A stretch of 64,000 bases of DNA from Apostichopus japonicus (Eukaryota; Echinodermata; Holothuroidea; Aspidochirotida; Stichopodidae). Location of the stretch: contig NC_092565.1 of assembly GCF_037975245.1 (NCBI RefSeq), forward strand, positions 12,210,499 to 12,274,498, in the 5' to 3' direction. The first letter of the stretch is position 1; each line of letters opens with the position of its first letter. The position numbers were made by a program, and so were the translations under genes. Below are positions 23,019 to 37,006 of the stretch, one piece after another. Under the pieces are notes generated by a model. The model worked only from the letters and a program-made list of their open reading frames with translations. It did not search any database and was not told the DNA's origin.

Positions 23019-26000
23019 CTGGTAAAGAAGGATAAAAAAGTAGTTGCAACTGATTTAATTACATTATTATTTATAATATTAAATACGATATATGTGCTTC
23101 ATTGGCTTCTACATATTTCACTTCTCGTTTAATTCAATTGCTTGTTTGTTCGAGGTTTCTAGAGGCACCTTGGGGTGGTGGAGGGGTGGAGACATCGGGA
23201 CTACTGCTTTGTTATTGTGCGAGTGTGACAGTCACGGCAATGTACAGGTCTAACTTGTACAGCATTTCGGTGGTAAAAACGAAGCAGAAGAGAGCAGCAC
23301 AACCAAGTTACCATGACGATAACAAAGGGCTCCAAATATGTGTAAACAAAATATTCCAATCCTCTATACATAAAATGAAAACCAAACTGAATATTTACGA
23401 ACACGTTTTATCACTGCCCCCTCCCCTCCACCTTCCCTCCCCACCCCCACCTCCCCGCCTCTCCCCGCTGACCAACTTCAGAGTCATCAGACACTTCTTT
23501 CTTCCTATTTAAATCAATTCCAATTAGATCACATCCCAGTCGACCAACACTCCAATCAATGTTCTTGTATCTCATATCTTTAGCGTGTATATCTGTTCCG
23601 ACACTGTTGCTGATGTGTCCTAAATAATGAGTGGTGTTCTTTTCTTAAATCAATCATTAGGGTAGGAGGGGCGGGGGGGGGGGAGGAGCTGTCAAATCCC
23701 AAATTCTACCCGACTGATTTTGGTAGGGGCATTAACCTTTACGCATGTGCTGTCAACAGATGCATAAATTTCCGAATGAGGGATGTGGACCTAGGGCCCG
23801 TTGAACACAGCTCCCTTGTACGGGGGTCGCGTGGTCCTCCCAACAGAAACATCTTTTGTAAACACTAAACATGCCAACCGGTAACCGTCAAAATGTGAAC
23901 CTAATCGCGAACTCAGTCTGGTGTTCTATTTAGAAATGTAACACCTACACATGCCCTGCGCTGAAACGTGTCAACTCATAAATGAATAGGTTATGACGTA
24001 TGATAATTAACTATATAGCCATTCAGTCACCACTAGCGGTATACATCCTTACACTCTTATTATTTATAACGTAGTATATAATTATGCTTGCAATAAATAA
24101 CAGTTATTCGAGGCACTAGTCCTCATATAATGAAACGCATATAATTATTTGTGAATATTCAAGTTTTATGAGTCCACTGCTATGGCAAACAGAAGAGGAA
24201 ATAATTTACGCGGAAGGTGAAAAAATCACACCTTCCGCCTTAGCAACGAAAAATCGTCCTTATGTTTCACACCAGCCGATCCACACAGAGATTACAGTAA
24301 CTACAGACTGTAAATCTTAAAGTTTTGCACCACACAGTAAATACTTGGATTGTGCTGAAAAATCTGATAAACTTGGTAGCACGTGTTATTAGGTTTACAG
24401 TAAGAACTGAGGATAGGCCTACTGTGTAATTCCAATGAAAAGCATCAAACTGGTTTTGTTGGGATTACATAATCCTCAGTTCTTACTGTAATCCTAATAG
24501 CACATGCTACAGATTTATAGCCGCAGTTTTTGCTTTGGTACATAACTTTCAGATTTACAGTAGTAACCGTGCTTTCATGTGTAGGCCTATCGGGTGTTCA
24601 CACGATAAAGCCTTCCCATTGTGGCATACTCTAGAGTCTATATCCATCCGCTCGATTGTTTTCCTGTGTCAGGAAAAGTGCCAAAAAGCAACATGAGAAC
24701 ATCTTTTTTGACCTGTTATCAATCATGATCTAGTTTTGTTCTTGCTTGCATGTTGAGGAGCATGAATGGAAGTACATGTGGTGAGAAAATTGGGTAAATT
24801 GAGGCAATTTTAGACCCCTTTAGGCCTCCCAGGAGCAGCGTAGGAAAATTGTTTACTACTGAGTGAATTGGTTTGTTTACAAGTGATGAAACTTCCGGCT
24901 CGGATAGCAAAAAATCTGCGCGGTCATGGTACGGAAAATTGATGGTGCCATTAAAGGCCAACTAGTCAGCTATCCGGTGATGGGTAGCGTTTATCTAGTG
25001 AAAACTTCTATCTAGACTTAGAGACCACATTACTTTTGTGATTTAGTGTGTTAGTCAATGGGGCTTTTAATGGGCGTATGCTACCCCATGTGCTAGTTAG
25101 TTTTATTGTTAATTTTGTTTCGTTGAAATGGTACCCGTACGCATTTGAACTGCTTGCTAATATCGGAGGTCTTCATAATCAAAATGCACAAAAATCATTT
25201 CTAAATTATTAAACAAAAAGATAATTTATACCGCCTAATTTTCACGATACCATTAATCTTCATCATAGAGTGTGTAATAATTCATGCGTGTCGTTGAGCT
25301 AAAAGTATGTGTTTTTTGCACTTGGCAACTTGGTGATAGGAGAAATTCGCATTACAATTAAAAAATGATCAACTACTGACAACAAACAGGAAATAGACTG
25401 ATTTTGCTATGTCGCCGACGATAAAACTCCCCCATGAGTATAATAAGAGGATAGGCGAACGAGGCTGGGAATAGTGCAATACATTTTATACTTGTTTCTT
25501 TTTGCAGTTTTTTCTTTAATTATTCTCGAATGACATTGATGTATTGAGAGACTCAGTTCATTTCAATTCCCACTACTATAATATCGATCTTGTCGTCTCT
25601 CCAAATATATATGATTGCTATTCAAAAGCTGCCGTGAAAGTTGTCATAAAAGAATATATATCTTTATCTTTATATCAGTTCACTGTTAATCCAAAATGAG
25701 ACCACGAAGTACAGAATCCACTCAAAATGAGTTATGATCTTATCAAAATATCTCATTAAGCAAGCAATCAATCTGCAATATGAGTTTTGATATTGTATAA
25801 ATTGTTTCCTTCCAGGATTTAAGGCAACAGGATATACTAGGAAAGTTGATTACGAAAATAATAAGCATGCAGTGTTCGTAATGGATAATTGGTTTCTTCA
25901 TCTTTAGCAGAGCTTTTGAGAAAAACTAGCTCTTCTTTTAGTGCATGATCACCGAAAGTGACAAGGAGAAGCAGGAATTTCAAAAAGTTTCAATTCCTAG

Positions 26001-27684
26001 TTGAAGGTAAGTATCAAACACGATGTACGCACTGCGCAATATCAATCGGCGTAAGCCAACATCGATTTACTCAAACACGCACATAGTACACTGCGTATGC
26101 AGTCGTTTTTTCAAAGCAAGGTATTCCAAACCATAATGTAGTTTTTTTTTCAAATTTCCTGAGTCGACTGTCATAATGGTATATCTGAATCATTTTTGAA
26201 AACATCAGCGCTGCTCGGAAGTGACGTTTATATTTACATACGCTGAACTAAGAGTGAAGAGACTATACTTAAGAACATTGTTCCATGCACACGTTAAAAC
26301 AAAAGGAACAGATTCAACTAAAGTAATGTAGACCTGGCTAGAATGTTATGCAAATCGGAAATCAAGATAGACTTTAATTAATTGAAGACTTTAATTAATT
26401 GTGCTTGGTTTGTTTTGAAAAAGTAATACTTGGAACTTCCTTTGTTCCATTAATTGCAATATGCTTTTTTGAACATTTTCTGTGTTCTCATCTGTTCAGG
26501 AAACTTTGTATCGGTAAACACTGCGCCGGACGAATTTAATTGCAGAATGTTTCTACAAGACTGAGCACTGGCGTTATAAGAAGATCTGCACCTCGCTGGT
26601 AATTTCATTCTTAACTTTATGTAACCTATGCCTTGTCCTGCATTAATGCGTTGGGCAAGATTCATCCAGTTTTGACTTTTGAGCATGGGACGCAGGACCT
26701 TGTCATTTCACGGTGACACATATGGCGTGCCATATTAATTTCACCGTAAAATAGTATCGCAAATCGTTGCAAGAAGTTGCAATAAAAGTCAATAATTGAG
26801 TGTATAGTTTTGTAATGTCACCCTCATTTAATTGAATAGTGAAATCAGGATATAACGTTTCTTCTAACCAAACATATTAATTATCGCTACGCTTTTACTC
26901 ACAGCTCTGTGATCAGTTACCGCAAGACACCTCACACAAAAAGCCCACCCCCTTCTCCCACACCCTCACTTACCCCTCCCTCTTCTTCCTAATTCTTCCT
27001 ACTTCTACAAACAAAAGTTTAGGGATAATTACAGACAAATTCGGTTCTTCAGAAGGATAAGCATGGAATTCAGTTTGTTTCAATTTCTTTCTGCTTTAAG
27101 AGGGTAGATGTTACTAGGTTTTTTATTTTCCATGCAGTATTACCTTTTAGATCAGATGGTACCGTCAGTTTTCTTTTCCCAGATGACATTGCTGAGGGTG
27201 ATTGCGTCTTGGCGGTGGGCGTGGTTAGGTCCTCTCTGGTGAAATTTCGTTTACGTCGTTGAGCGTAAGAAGATAACAACTGCGTGTCCGGTGTAGAGAT
27301 ATCTGTAGAACTGTTTTTTTTTTGAGACATATAAATCAAACGTATTTAATTTGTCAAGAGAAATTTACGATATTTATTTAAAGACAGACTCATTTACACC
27401 ATCAATGGTGGACTCTGCTTAAATGATAACTACAACTCGTTTTTATCCTCGAGAAATAAAGACACGTTTCAGCAAGACTTTTTGAGTTATCTGGGTAAGT
27501 TTTTTTTTTAATTTCTAAAATGAAAACAATATGAAAAACAAACATTTTCAAAAATGAATAATGTGGACATTTTCACCTGGAATCATCTGAATCGCTGACA
27601 TCTTTCTCGGGACTTTTCATAATAGTGTCGTGAAAGCGTGATACAAACAGCCCCTATTAATATGGAAAAATCAGTAGCATCAAA

Positions 27685-27771
<87 letters not shown>

Positions 27772-30700
27772 CATATTGGAATCTGCTAAACTGAGGATAT
27801 ATTACAATGGAACACTGATGCAATGTTACAACAACAACAAAGACAAATATATATCTTAACCTTGTCTATATTAGTTTCATTAATCGTATTGATTTACATT
27901 TTCTGGCTTTTGCTTTGATATACTTTATTACTTTTTTAATCTTATATTTTTACTTTTTAAGATTTCTTCTGCTCTAGTCCCATGTAAAAGGCTTCGAGAT
28001 ATTCGTTTATGTCATATATGTCGCTATATATATATGTGTGTTATTATATGGAATTGAGAGAGGATCTAGTTTCATGGCAGCAGATATTTTCATTGTATAT
28101 GTACTATGTATTGGACGACGTGACGGCCTTCGGATCTTTGGCCAACCACGAACTCAGCAAACCATTTCTAGGAAACAATATTTCCCGACAAACATATAAA
28201 CTAGCCTGTTATGGCAGGTGTATCCATTACCGTGTATCTAGAACGAATGAAAGAAGGAGAAGAATAAGGAAAAAATTACCGCTACTCGCAGAAACCGACA
28301 CCTAGTGTCAATTTATTATTGAGGTGTCACAGATCGGGAATTGTTTTGACATTCAGAAGTCACGTTGTAAACCATATGGGAATTAAATGTGACTGACCCT
28401 CAGAGCAAAACATCTCCCTTATCATAACGAACAGCTCTCTGAGAGTTTTTATCTGGGGGAGGGGGAGTGGTTCTAAGGTGTGGGCGTGCTAAATGTAAAA
28501 TTGGGGAGGGGGTATAAAGACTTTTGCGATCTTCTCAACGGAGGAGCAAACGTAGTTTGCATTTTCTTTTCTCTGCAACTAAGTATGTTATTTCTCTAAG
28601 GAAAAAAAGTGTCGTTATTATAGATGACCCCCAAATCTAACTGGTTTGAGTAAGTCCATATTAACAAATGACACGATAGTTACCTGTCTTCGCCTAAATT
28701 ATGCACTTTCTCATCTGCCTAACCTGTGAGGTGAGATGTAAATGCTATTGTTTCAGCATTGCGCCCCCTATTCTGACCTATGGTACCTTCTTCATCTACC
28801 ATTCTCAAATAAAACACCTGCGTTAATGATTTTCTTTACAACTTTTCTAACTGCACGAATCTTCTTGAGTTTTCCATATTTTTGCACTCTTTCCTGTTTG
28901 ATCACGTGTGAACTGGGACAAGTTGACCAGGAAATATTCAACACTGACTATATATATAAGTACCATGAGTAAATCGAAGTTGAACGGACATAGGTCATAT
29001 AGTATATATCATTTTTCATTTTAATCATTCATTTACTTATGCATTCATATCTCAAAAGGACAGTGACATGTGTGTGTGTGTGTGTGTGCGTGAGTGGTTG
29101 CGACTCTATCAAAATAACGGCTGAATCTGTTCAAGTGGTACATATGCGCATGCATTACTTTTACAAAATGTTGTATTGTAACTGCATGAGGGAAACAATG
29201 TGCAACGTATTCTCATGGCCATCGACTCGGTTACCATTTTCGCAACCGCATAGTCTAATTTGGTTTCTCACTCATGCATTTCCAACTGATAAGCTAGGTG
29301 AATTTTGAAAACGTTTTGGGTGTTTCGATATTGGGTGCCCATATATGAATGCCGGAACAATGTCATTATTTTGAGCTGTTCGAATGAGAGGAAGAAAAAT
29401 CTTCACAAAATGATGCTCTCCAAAAGATTAAATGGGTCAGCGGATTTACTCAGGTATATGGAGCATTCTTTAGAACGGTCTAGTCCCAACGCACATAAAC
29501 TGAAGTGTACTTCGATGGCGCCGCCATCTTAAATAAAATGACGATGTTCGCCTGAGTTCCTTCTGTTGATTCAAATGCGAGCCTTTAAACTTTGCTAAAG
29601 TAATTTAGCAATTAGCTAGTGGGTCGTGCAGGATTGAAAGTTCAAATATTTCACCTCCCATAGAGTAGGTTCCTTTTAGTGGCTATTTTCAGGGAGTGAC
29701 GGAAGGTGGATTAGATCTTTCGTTGAGTGGCGACTGGTGAGAGAAACGGGGGGGGGGGGGGGGGAGGAAGGGGAGACAATGAACATATCGATTGCTGAAC
29801 CTTTATCATCACCATAATTTGTTATTTCTTTAACAACAGAGAACAGGTTTCCATGAAATCAAACTAAGCTCAGTTAGATGTTTGCCTTTCGTTTCTGGTT
29901 GCCTCTCAAAATAAACAAACTAATAAAACAGTTTATCCTTCTCGTGCAAGCCAGCTAGAAATATCAACTACAGGATATAATATGGACGAGTTGATGAAAC
30001 ATAACGAAATAAACGAGAAATAAAGGTCGCATCATGCAGGCATCATAGAACGGTAGTGCCTCTTATAACAGTTTGAATGAAAGGAGCTCTATGAAAGGTT
30101 GATGTCAAGTTTCCTGTAAAAATATCAGAAATATATTTACCTTCGATTCCTTCTCTTTGACTTGCTCGTAGGTCAGTTGTAGTTCTTGACGTAACGCGTT
30201 CACTTCATTACCAAGCTATATGAAGTATTCACCAAAGAGAGAATGTCAATGTACAATGTAATGAGAGGTATGAAAGAAGGAATTAGTAAAATGGTCCGAG
30301 ACTGTCTTCAATCACTTTCCAAAATTTGAGTCTTTCGCATGAAAATTAACACTTAGCTAGATACCAAATACGTATAAACTTGTCTGCCATAACTTTAAAT
30401 TAAAAGGAGAAATGGAACCAATCATCATTATTGGTCTTTGTGATACAGATAGCAGCCTTAAAAAAAAAAAGGAGATAAGAATTCCATTTGGGAGATATCA
30501 AAGAGTTAGTGTTGCTTCACACAAGCCGACGACTTGATCAAGTCTAAATATGACATGTAACGCACTCGCGCACGCGTGCGCGCGCGCTCTCTCTCTCCCT
30601 CTCTATATATATTTATATGTTATGCTCAACGTAGGGCTGGACTGCGTCAGTATTAAATGCAGCCATTGTATATACCTGAGCATTCTCCATCGCTAATACA

Positions 30701-33700
30701 CTGGTCGCCAATGCTTTATCCATTATGACGTCATACATGGACCCTGCTTTCCATTGGTCATTGGTCGCCTTCTCGTATCTGATTTGCATCTTTCTGACGT
30801 GTTCCCGTAATGATTCAGTACCCAAGTCGTCTGTGTATAGAGAACTTAGATTGGCGAGTGAATCTCGAAGTTTCTGGTCTACCGTTATCTTCAGCTTCCG
30901 TACCCTACCCACAATATCATGCTCTTTGTGTGATGATGAAGAGGTCATTGGAAGAAAAGAGTCATCTTTTGCCTGACTTACGTCGTGACTTTGTCGATAG
31001 AGAGACGCTGATTGAAAAGGACTGTAAGAAGAGGAGGGAAAGACAGAGAAATTGAATATTAAATTCATCAAATAATGTCCTCTTGTAATGAAATACGTTA
31101 ACCACGACTGCATTAATTTGAATTACAATGGTTCATATATAGTTTGAATCGCATCTGAAATTACAGAAAATTCTCCAGTAATTGAACGTGGAAGGTTCAA
31201 TGGGGCGTTGTTAGAACTCAGAAGGTATTAAACCAGGGGCGTAGCTGGGCTCCTTTTTCTAGTAGAGACAAATGGTTTCGAGAGGGGAGGGGGGGGGGTG
31301 AAGGTAGGTAGAATCCATTCTCTAGAAAAATTCTGATAATTTGTTTAACACCCACGTGCCCCTCCCACTACGCCACTAGTTTAAACAGTCTTTATTAGCA
31401 TTTGAGTGCAAATAAGTGCACTCCACACGTTCATCTTGGAACTGAATTTGTCTAACATTTATCACCCTGGCCAAAGGAGGGTATGCAATGAAAAGTCAAC
31501 GACGCATGCATGCACACTGAAGGCGAGGGTCAACCATGCACGACTGGATCAGTCGCATATTAAGTAGTTGGTAATTTCTAACATAGGTTTACATTTTTTT
31601 TTTTTTTTTGTAACTTGCCGACATTGAGTTGTAACAGGTTGATATTGAGTTTTAATATGTTAATATTGAGTTGTAACATGTTAACGCTATTTCTGCTAAT
31701 ATGATAATGAACATTTTACTTTTAATATCGACATGCTGATGCTGTGAAATTGTAACAATCTCATATATTTTTTGTGATACAGATGGCGTTCCGTAGTTAT
31801 AGTCTTGCTCTTACCTGGCTATTCCACTATCTAAAGTAAGTAGGGATCTTTGGTCCAGGTGGCTCAAGGAGCGAGAAGATTCATTCCCATCTAATTTATA
31901 ATCCATGGTACTCGAATGCAAAATGGCCTTGCCGTGTTGATCGGAGTAACTGTCCCGTTTGCCTTTTTGGGGACTTTGTATTAGCTGCTCGCATGATCTG
32001 TAAACCATAACGAAAAATAATAATAATAACAGAATGAAAAAAAAACATGGTCACATGGCTTCGCTCTTCGTGCACGCACTGACACTTCTAGTACCAGATT
32101 GCATATATAACCCAATTATGTCCCCCCCCCCCCAATGTCGATCTCATTTCGTTGTGACCCCCCCCCCCTCATCCACCTCCGCCCACTTCCAAACGTCTAG
32201 CGACGTCAATGAGGGTAATATAGATTGGAGTGCACTTGTTGTATGGAGACAGGTGAAAAAGAAGTGAAATATATCTTCAAAATCCAAAACAATTCTTACA
32301 CAATAGGAGGGGGATCAACAAGGATTATGTGCCTAGGCTTGATAGGCTAACAAGATCAAAGAGAAGAAAATACATGTAGTCAGAGATATCCTTGTGGAGT
32401 CCTGATATATACCCTTCATATACAAGCGGGAGTAACAATAACCTTGTGTGTCCGGGGCCAGGGATTACATGGGGGGAGGCTAGAGGGCGAACATTGCGGG
32501 ACCGCAATACAGCGCAATGAAGTTGGTGAGTTTGAGCACAAGGTACTGGTATACACCGAGAAGTTTTAAGCTCTTTTTAACCTTCTAATCACCTCCGCTG
32601 TCATAAAAACATAATAATTTTGATTTAACACCGTAGTACTTTTCGATGGAAATAAAACTAACCTGTACATTTCAAGAGACCTCGATAGTTCGGATTCGCA
32701 TGAGAGGTAATCCCCTGACTGACAACTGGTTAGGCTAGTACTGAGACCATCGGTCGACGTTGACTTCTCTATACCTTTCCCTTCAGTAATTTCGGTAGGG
32801 ACACTCTTCACAAGAGTGTTCTCCAAATCTGAAGGGGGACCTGCAACTGATAAAACCAAATTATCGACTCCAGGTTAGGCTTTTTTTTTGGGGGGGGGGG
32901 CCTTTTTTTTCTTTAACTTTTTTTTACATTTCAGAATTGTAGATTCGAAAGAAAGGGGAAGTGGGTAATGATAATGGAAGTGAGTAAAAGAGGACGTGCA
33001 AAAACGCTACAAAATGTTTGGTAGGTTGATGATAAAGGTAGATATCAGAGTGCATGATGTAAGAGACAGGTAAGGGCGGAGTGAAGTAAATGGGTTATCT
33101 CAATGTTTTTTGGTTGTTTTCTCCTTAGCATTCTAAGGTCCCCCTCGTAGCTGAGTCTTAGTAGCTTAACAAGTGGCTTAGTCTTTTCGAACATCTCTGA
33201 AAATCTTTACTTTTGCCCTTCACCAAATTTAACTCTTATAACATTAACGATACCACTATAGCGTGTGTTTCCTAAGATACTTTCCCAAGTCAGTAAGCAA
33301 CCTGATTGGTTGCAGTAAATCACTTATTTTATCCTACCCAGTGATGAAGAAAAACGACATTTAGAGGATGAATGTTGACAGTTGTTATAAGAACGTCGAT
33401 ATTTCATGATAAAAAGTCGAAAGTTGGAGATAAAAAAGTCGAAAATTGAAATTGTCATCTCAAAATTTCGACAATCGGTATGGACATTGCGACAATCGAT
33501 AATCAATATAACAAGGAACAAGTCAAAAATTCGAGATCAATTTTTGAGATAAAAATTGCGAGATATAATTTTTGATGAAGTCACAGTCACAATATCTGTC
33601 AGTCACGAAGCATGCACGCCGGAACTTCGAGAAAAATACCCCGGAAAGTTAACGATAAAAATCCTGGAGATTTTCAGATAAAAATCAAAATTGTAACGTG

Positions 33701-34987
33701 AAAAGTCAACTCTTGACACAGCGGTTCGTTAATATGACATTTTCCTAGAAATTTCAACTTTTGTGGAAAAAAACTCGACTAAGAAAGCAACTATGATAGT
33801 CAAAATGTTGCGATGAAATAGTAGCAATTGGAGAAAAAAAATCCGTTAAAAAAGTAGGAATTTCGACCTGTTCTTCGACCCAAAAGTAGCTAAAAAAAAT
33901 TATTTCGAGAACATATATAGTCGTAGTGTGTACCTTCAAAATTATGCCTTCCTTTGAAAAAAAACCCTGTTTTTTATTTACGAGTAAAGAAGTTTCAACG
34001 TAAATTATAATAAAAAACTTTTCATCCTCTACGAACAAAACCAAAGTTGATCGTTAGTTACATATGCCTAGCCTATTACAAATATCAAAATCAACATGCA
34101 TCAAGTATAGCGAGTGTATACTACTTCTTGTTCAGTATGAAAGTAACTATTTATTACCAGTGGTCTCTTTTTCCAGTAGATCGTAAAGAACATCAATTGT
34201 TGATCCGGCAGCTTCCAGTAGCTGGAAGGTCTCTCTCTTGCTTCCTGTAGGGTACATATCCGATGGATGCTGTTTGTCTGCTGCAAGTAAAAATAAAGTA
34301 GTAGAAAGAACGAGCATTGAGATGGATTGAAGGTGAAATATTGCTACAGATAATGGTCCTAATGGATAGCAGACGATGGGCCATGGAGGACGGGAGGTGG
34401 AGGGGGGGGGAGAGAAAGTTTGTAATCCCGACCTCATTATGAAGTCTTCATTTTGCCTAAATAATGAACATTAGAATATATGATATTATACTTTATTCTT
34501 CATCCCATATTTCCTGACTCATGGTTGTATCCTCATGACCTCTCTCTCTCACCATGTGCCAGTCAAATGATTTAAGAGGATGTCTTAGTTCCATCGATTG
34601 CAAATATAATATATTTTGTAAATATCGTAAGTTCTATGAAATAACCACACAAAGGTATATCCAAACAAACCTTAGCGGCCTTAAGTCATCAATGATATTA
34701 ATGTTTATCATCTTCTCTTTTTTCCATCTCTAATTGGCAAGGGAGATTTAACAAAGTTCAAAAGGATTCGATATGGGGTGAATTGATTGCTTTGAAAAAT
34801 TGCCGAATATCTATATCTATAGTCGGAAACAACATCATCATATGCATTTGAACGGTGAAGACATGAATTTTTCAATTTTCTTGTGATATTTCGTAAATGC
34901 ATCTGGCAACAGATGTCAATATATATATTGTTTTTCACTGTCCTTGATTTTCCAACTCATTACGATTTCAATTTCATATATATATAT

Positions 34988-35019
<32 letters not shown>

Positions 35020-36957
35020 TTATATATACTTAACTTATATATATACTTATTTATGTATATTTATATATACTTAACTTACTGCATAGAGCTAATAATACTC
35101 ATAATAATATCTCATAAAGCTGTAAATCCCCTTCAATTGGAGTCACAGATCAACCATGCACTTACGGTATCCATTAGCCTGTGAAGGCTTTTGTGGTAGT
35201 ACCGATTAATGAAACATCAGTATAAAAGTAGGAAAATTCATCCAGATAATGTATACTTTCAAATGTAGCCCATCAAAATACGTCGCCAAGGTTTTTTTCA
35301 CAAACCGCGTTTTAAATTATGTTTTAGCGCAAGCGCCCTGACTGTCCGTATTCTACCGTAAAAAAAAAATTGTGTGTGTGTAGCAAGTTTCTTTTTACAG
35401 CCTCTTCGCCGAGTTCACTTTGTGAACCTGGCCTGAACTGAAGTAATGGCTTAAATGATTAACAAGATGAGAAAACTGGAGACTTCTGGTACTCTCGCAA
35501 AGTGCAATTCTAATCGAAGGGATCAAACGAATTTATCGTAGGTATACAGTAAAAAATGGGAATTTCGTTCATACTCTGCTGATCGTTGCTTAATCTCATG
35601 AAAGAATAAATACTGAGATATTTTACCCAAATAGGCAAGAAGATAAATAAAGCGAGCTGAACAGGAAAATCACAAAAACAACAAAACACAAACGAAACAG
35701 ACAGAAAACTGGACAGGAGGTTCGAAGCTGAGACCTCCATCATAAAATAATTCTCTTGCTTCGAATGAAAAGTAAAAACAAAAGGTCACACACAACATAT
35801 TGTACCTTCTTTGCTTTTTACCTCAAGTAAAAAACTGGAAGGTAATACTCCGACTTCGTCTGAGATATTTGATATCATTCGAGCAGGATACCATCAAATA
35901 TTTCGGATTATTCAAACGAATGGAAATATATCAGCTCGCCAAGATTTGATCAGCTTCATTTATTCATTATTCTTGTAAATTATTGAGCAAAGCTTCATGC
36001 AAATCTCTTCCCATGCAATGCAAATTGTCTATGACGAAGTCTCGTGGATCAACCTTGTCACACTTCTGAGGCATCCCAACCCTTCTACAGCATTTATCTT
36101 TTATATCTTCATATAAATTGACTTCGGCGTCTTGTTACGTTTTGGTTTCCTCATACAATCACTCTCAAAAAGTAACATGCTTTGTCTTATTCATTTCGTT
36201 TTACCAAAAAAAATTGTGTCCATAAAAAAAAAGATTATCGTCAAAAATGAGATAATCCCATGCACTAACAATTATTGTTAGGGATATATAATAAGAAGTC
36301 TACCGACTGATCGAATAACATCTAATAGGGATTTTAGATTACAGAAGCGTGAAACATGACTCAACGTTTGATTATGATATCTTGAATTTATGAATGTCTT
36401 TAGAAAACAGTTATGTGTTAAGTTGTGTTGCAGTGGTGAGCCGTTTCTCTTTTTCCATTCTAAAGTTTGATTGATTCTCTTTCTTTTCACCTGAGAATGA
36501 AAGGATAGATATTTTCCAGAGTTCTCTTGGTGAAACAAAGGCTGATGTTAATCATCAAAGCCAAAACGGAAATTATAAAAGGGGCCCAAATGCAGTGAAA
36601 ATGCAGTGAAAATTGTAAAAGACTGATAAATTTATTCTCCAATGATCGTTAAACGGCAATCGATCATTAGCGTGTTTGGAATCCCCAGTAGACATGTATT
36701 AGCGTTGAAACAGGGGGTGAGGTGGGGGATTGGTGAGGTGGGGGGGGGGGGGGGTTCGGAGTGTTACACAGACTGACTTCTTGGTTTGAAATTATCTATT
36801 CTGTGAACTATCGGAATAAACTTTATTTTCTGGAGAATAGGGAAAATTATTATTGGTATAATTTCTTTCACATAATGATGGTTCTGTCAATTAAGAAAAA
36901 CATGAACAAACTTGATCCCGTTTAATTTTCTAATGCCCTGTTAATAAGTAACGCTAA

Positions 36958-37006
<49 letters not shown>

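Noticed and set aside
27583-27774. Ile-Tyr repeat frames in AT dinucleotide tracts (also near 34.9, 38.7, 47.7 and 57.2 kb)
   Set aside because: Any (AT)n tract encodes alternating Ile-Tyr; no other coding evidence.
30725-31055. Plus-strand frames of about 80 codons
   Set aside because: They are antisense shadows of orphan-gene exon 5, whose splice borders and phase are on the minus strand.
35974-36136. Minus-strand 55-codon frame ending VIDNLHCMGRDLHEALLNNL
   Set aside because: Reads like protein but has no splice partner with matching phase between orphan exons 1 and 2 and ends in a stop; length is compatible with chance.
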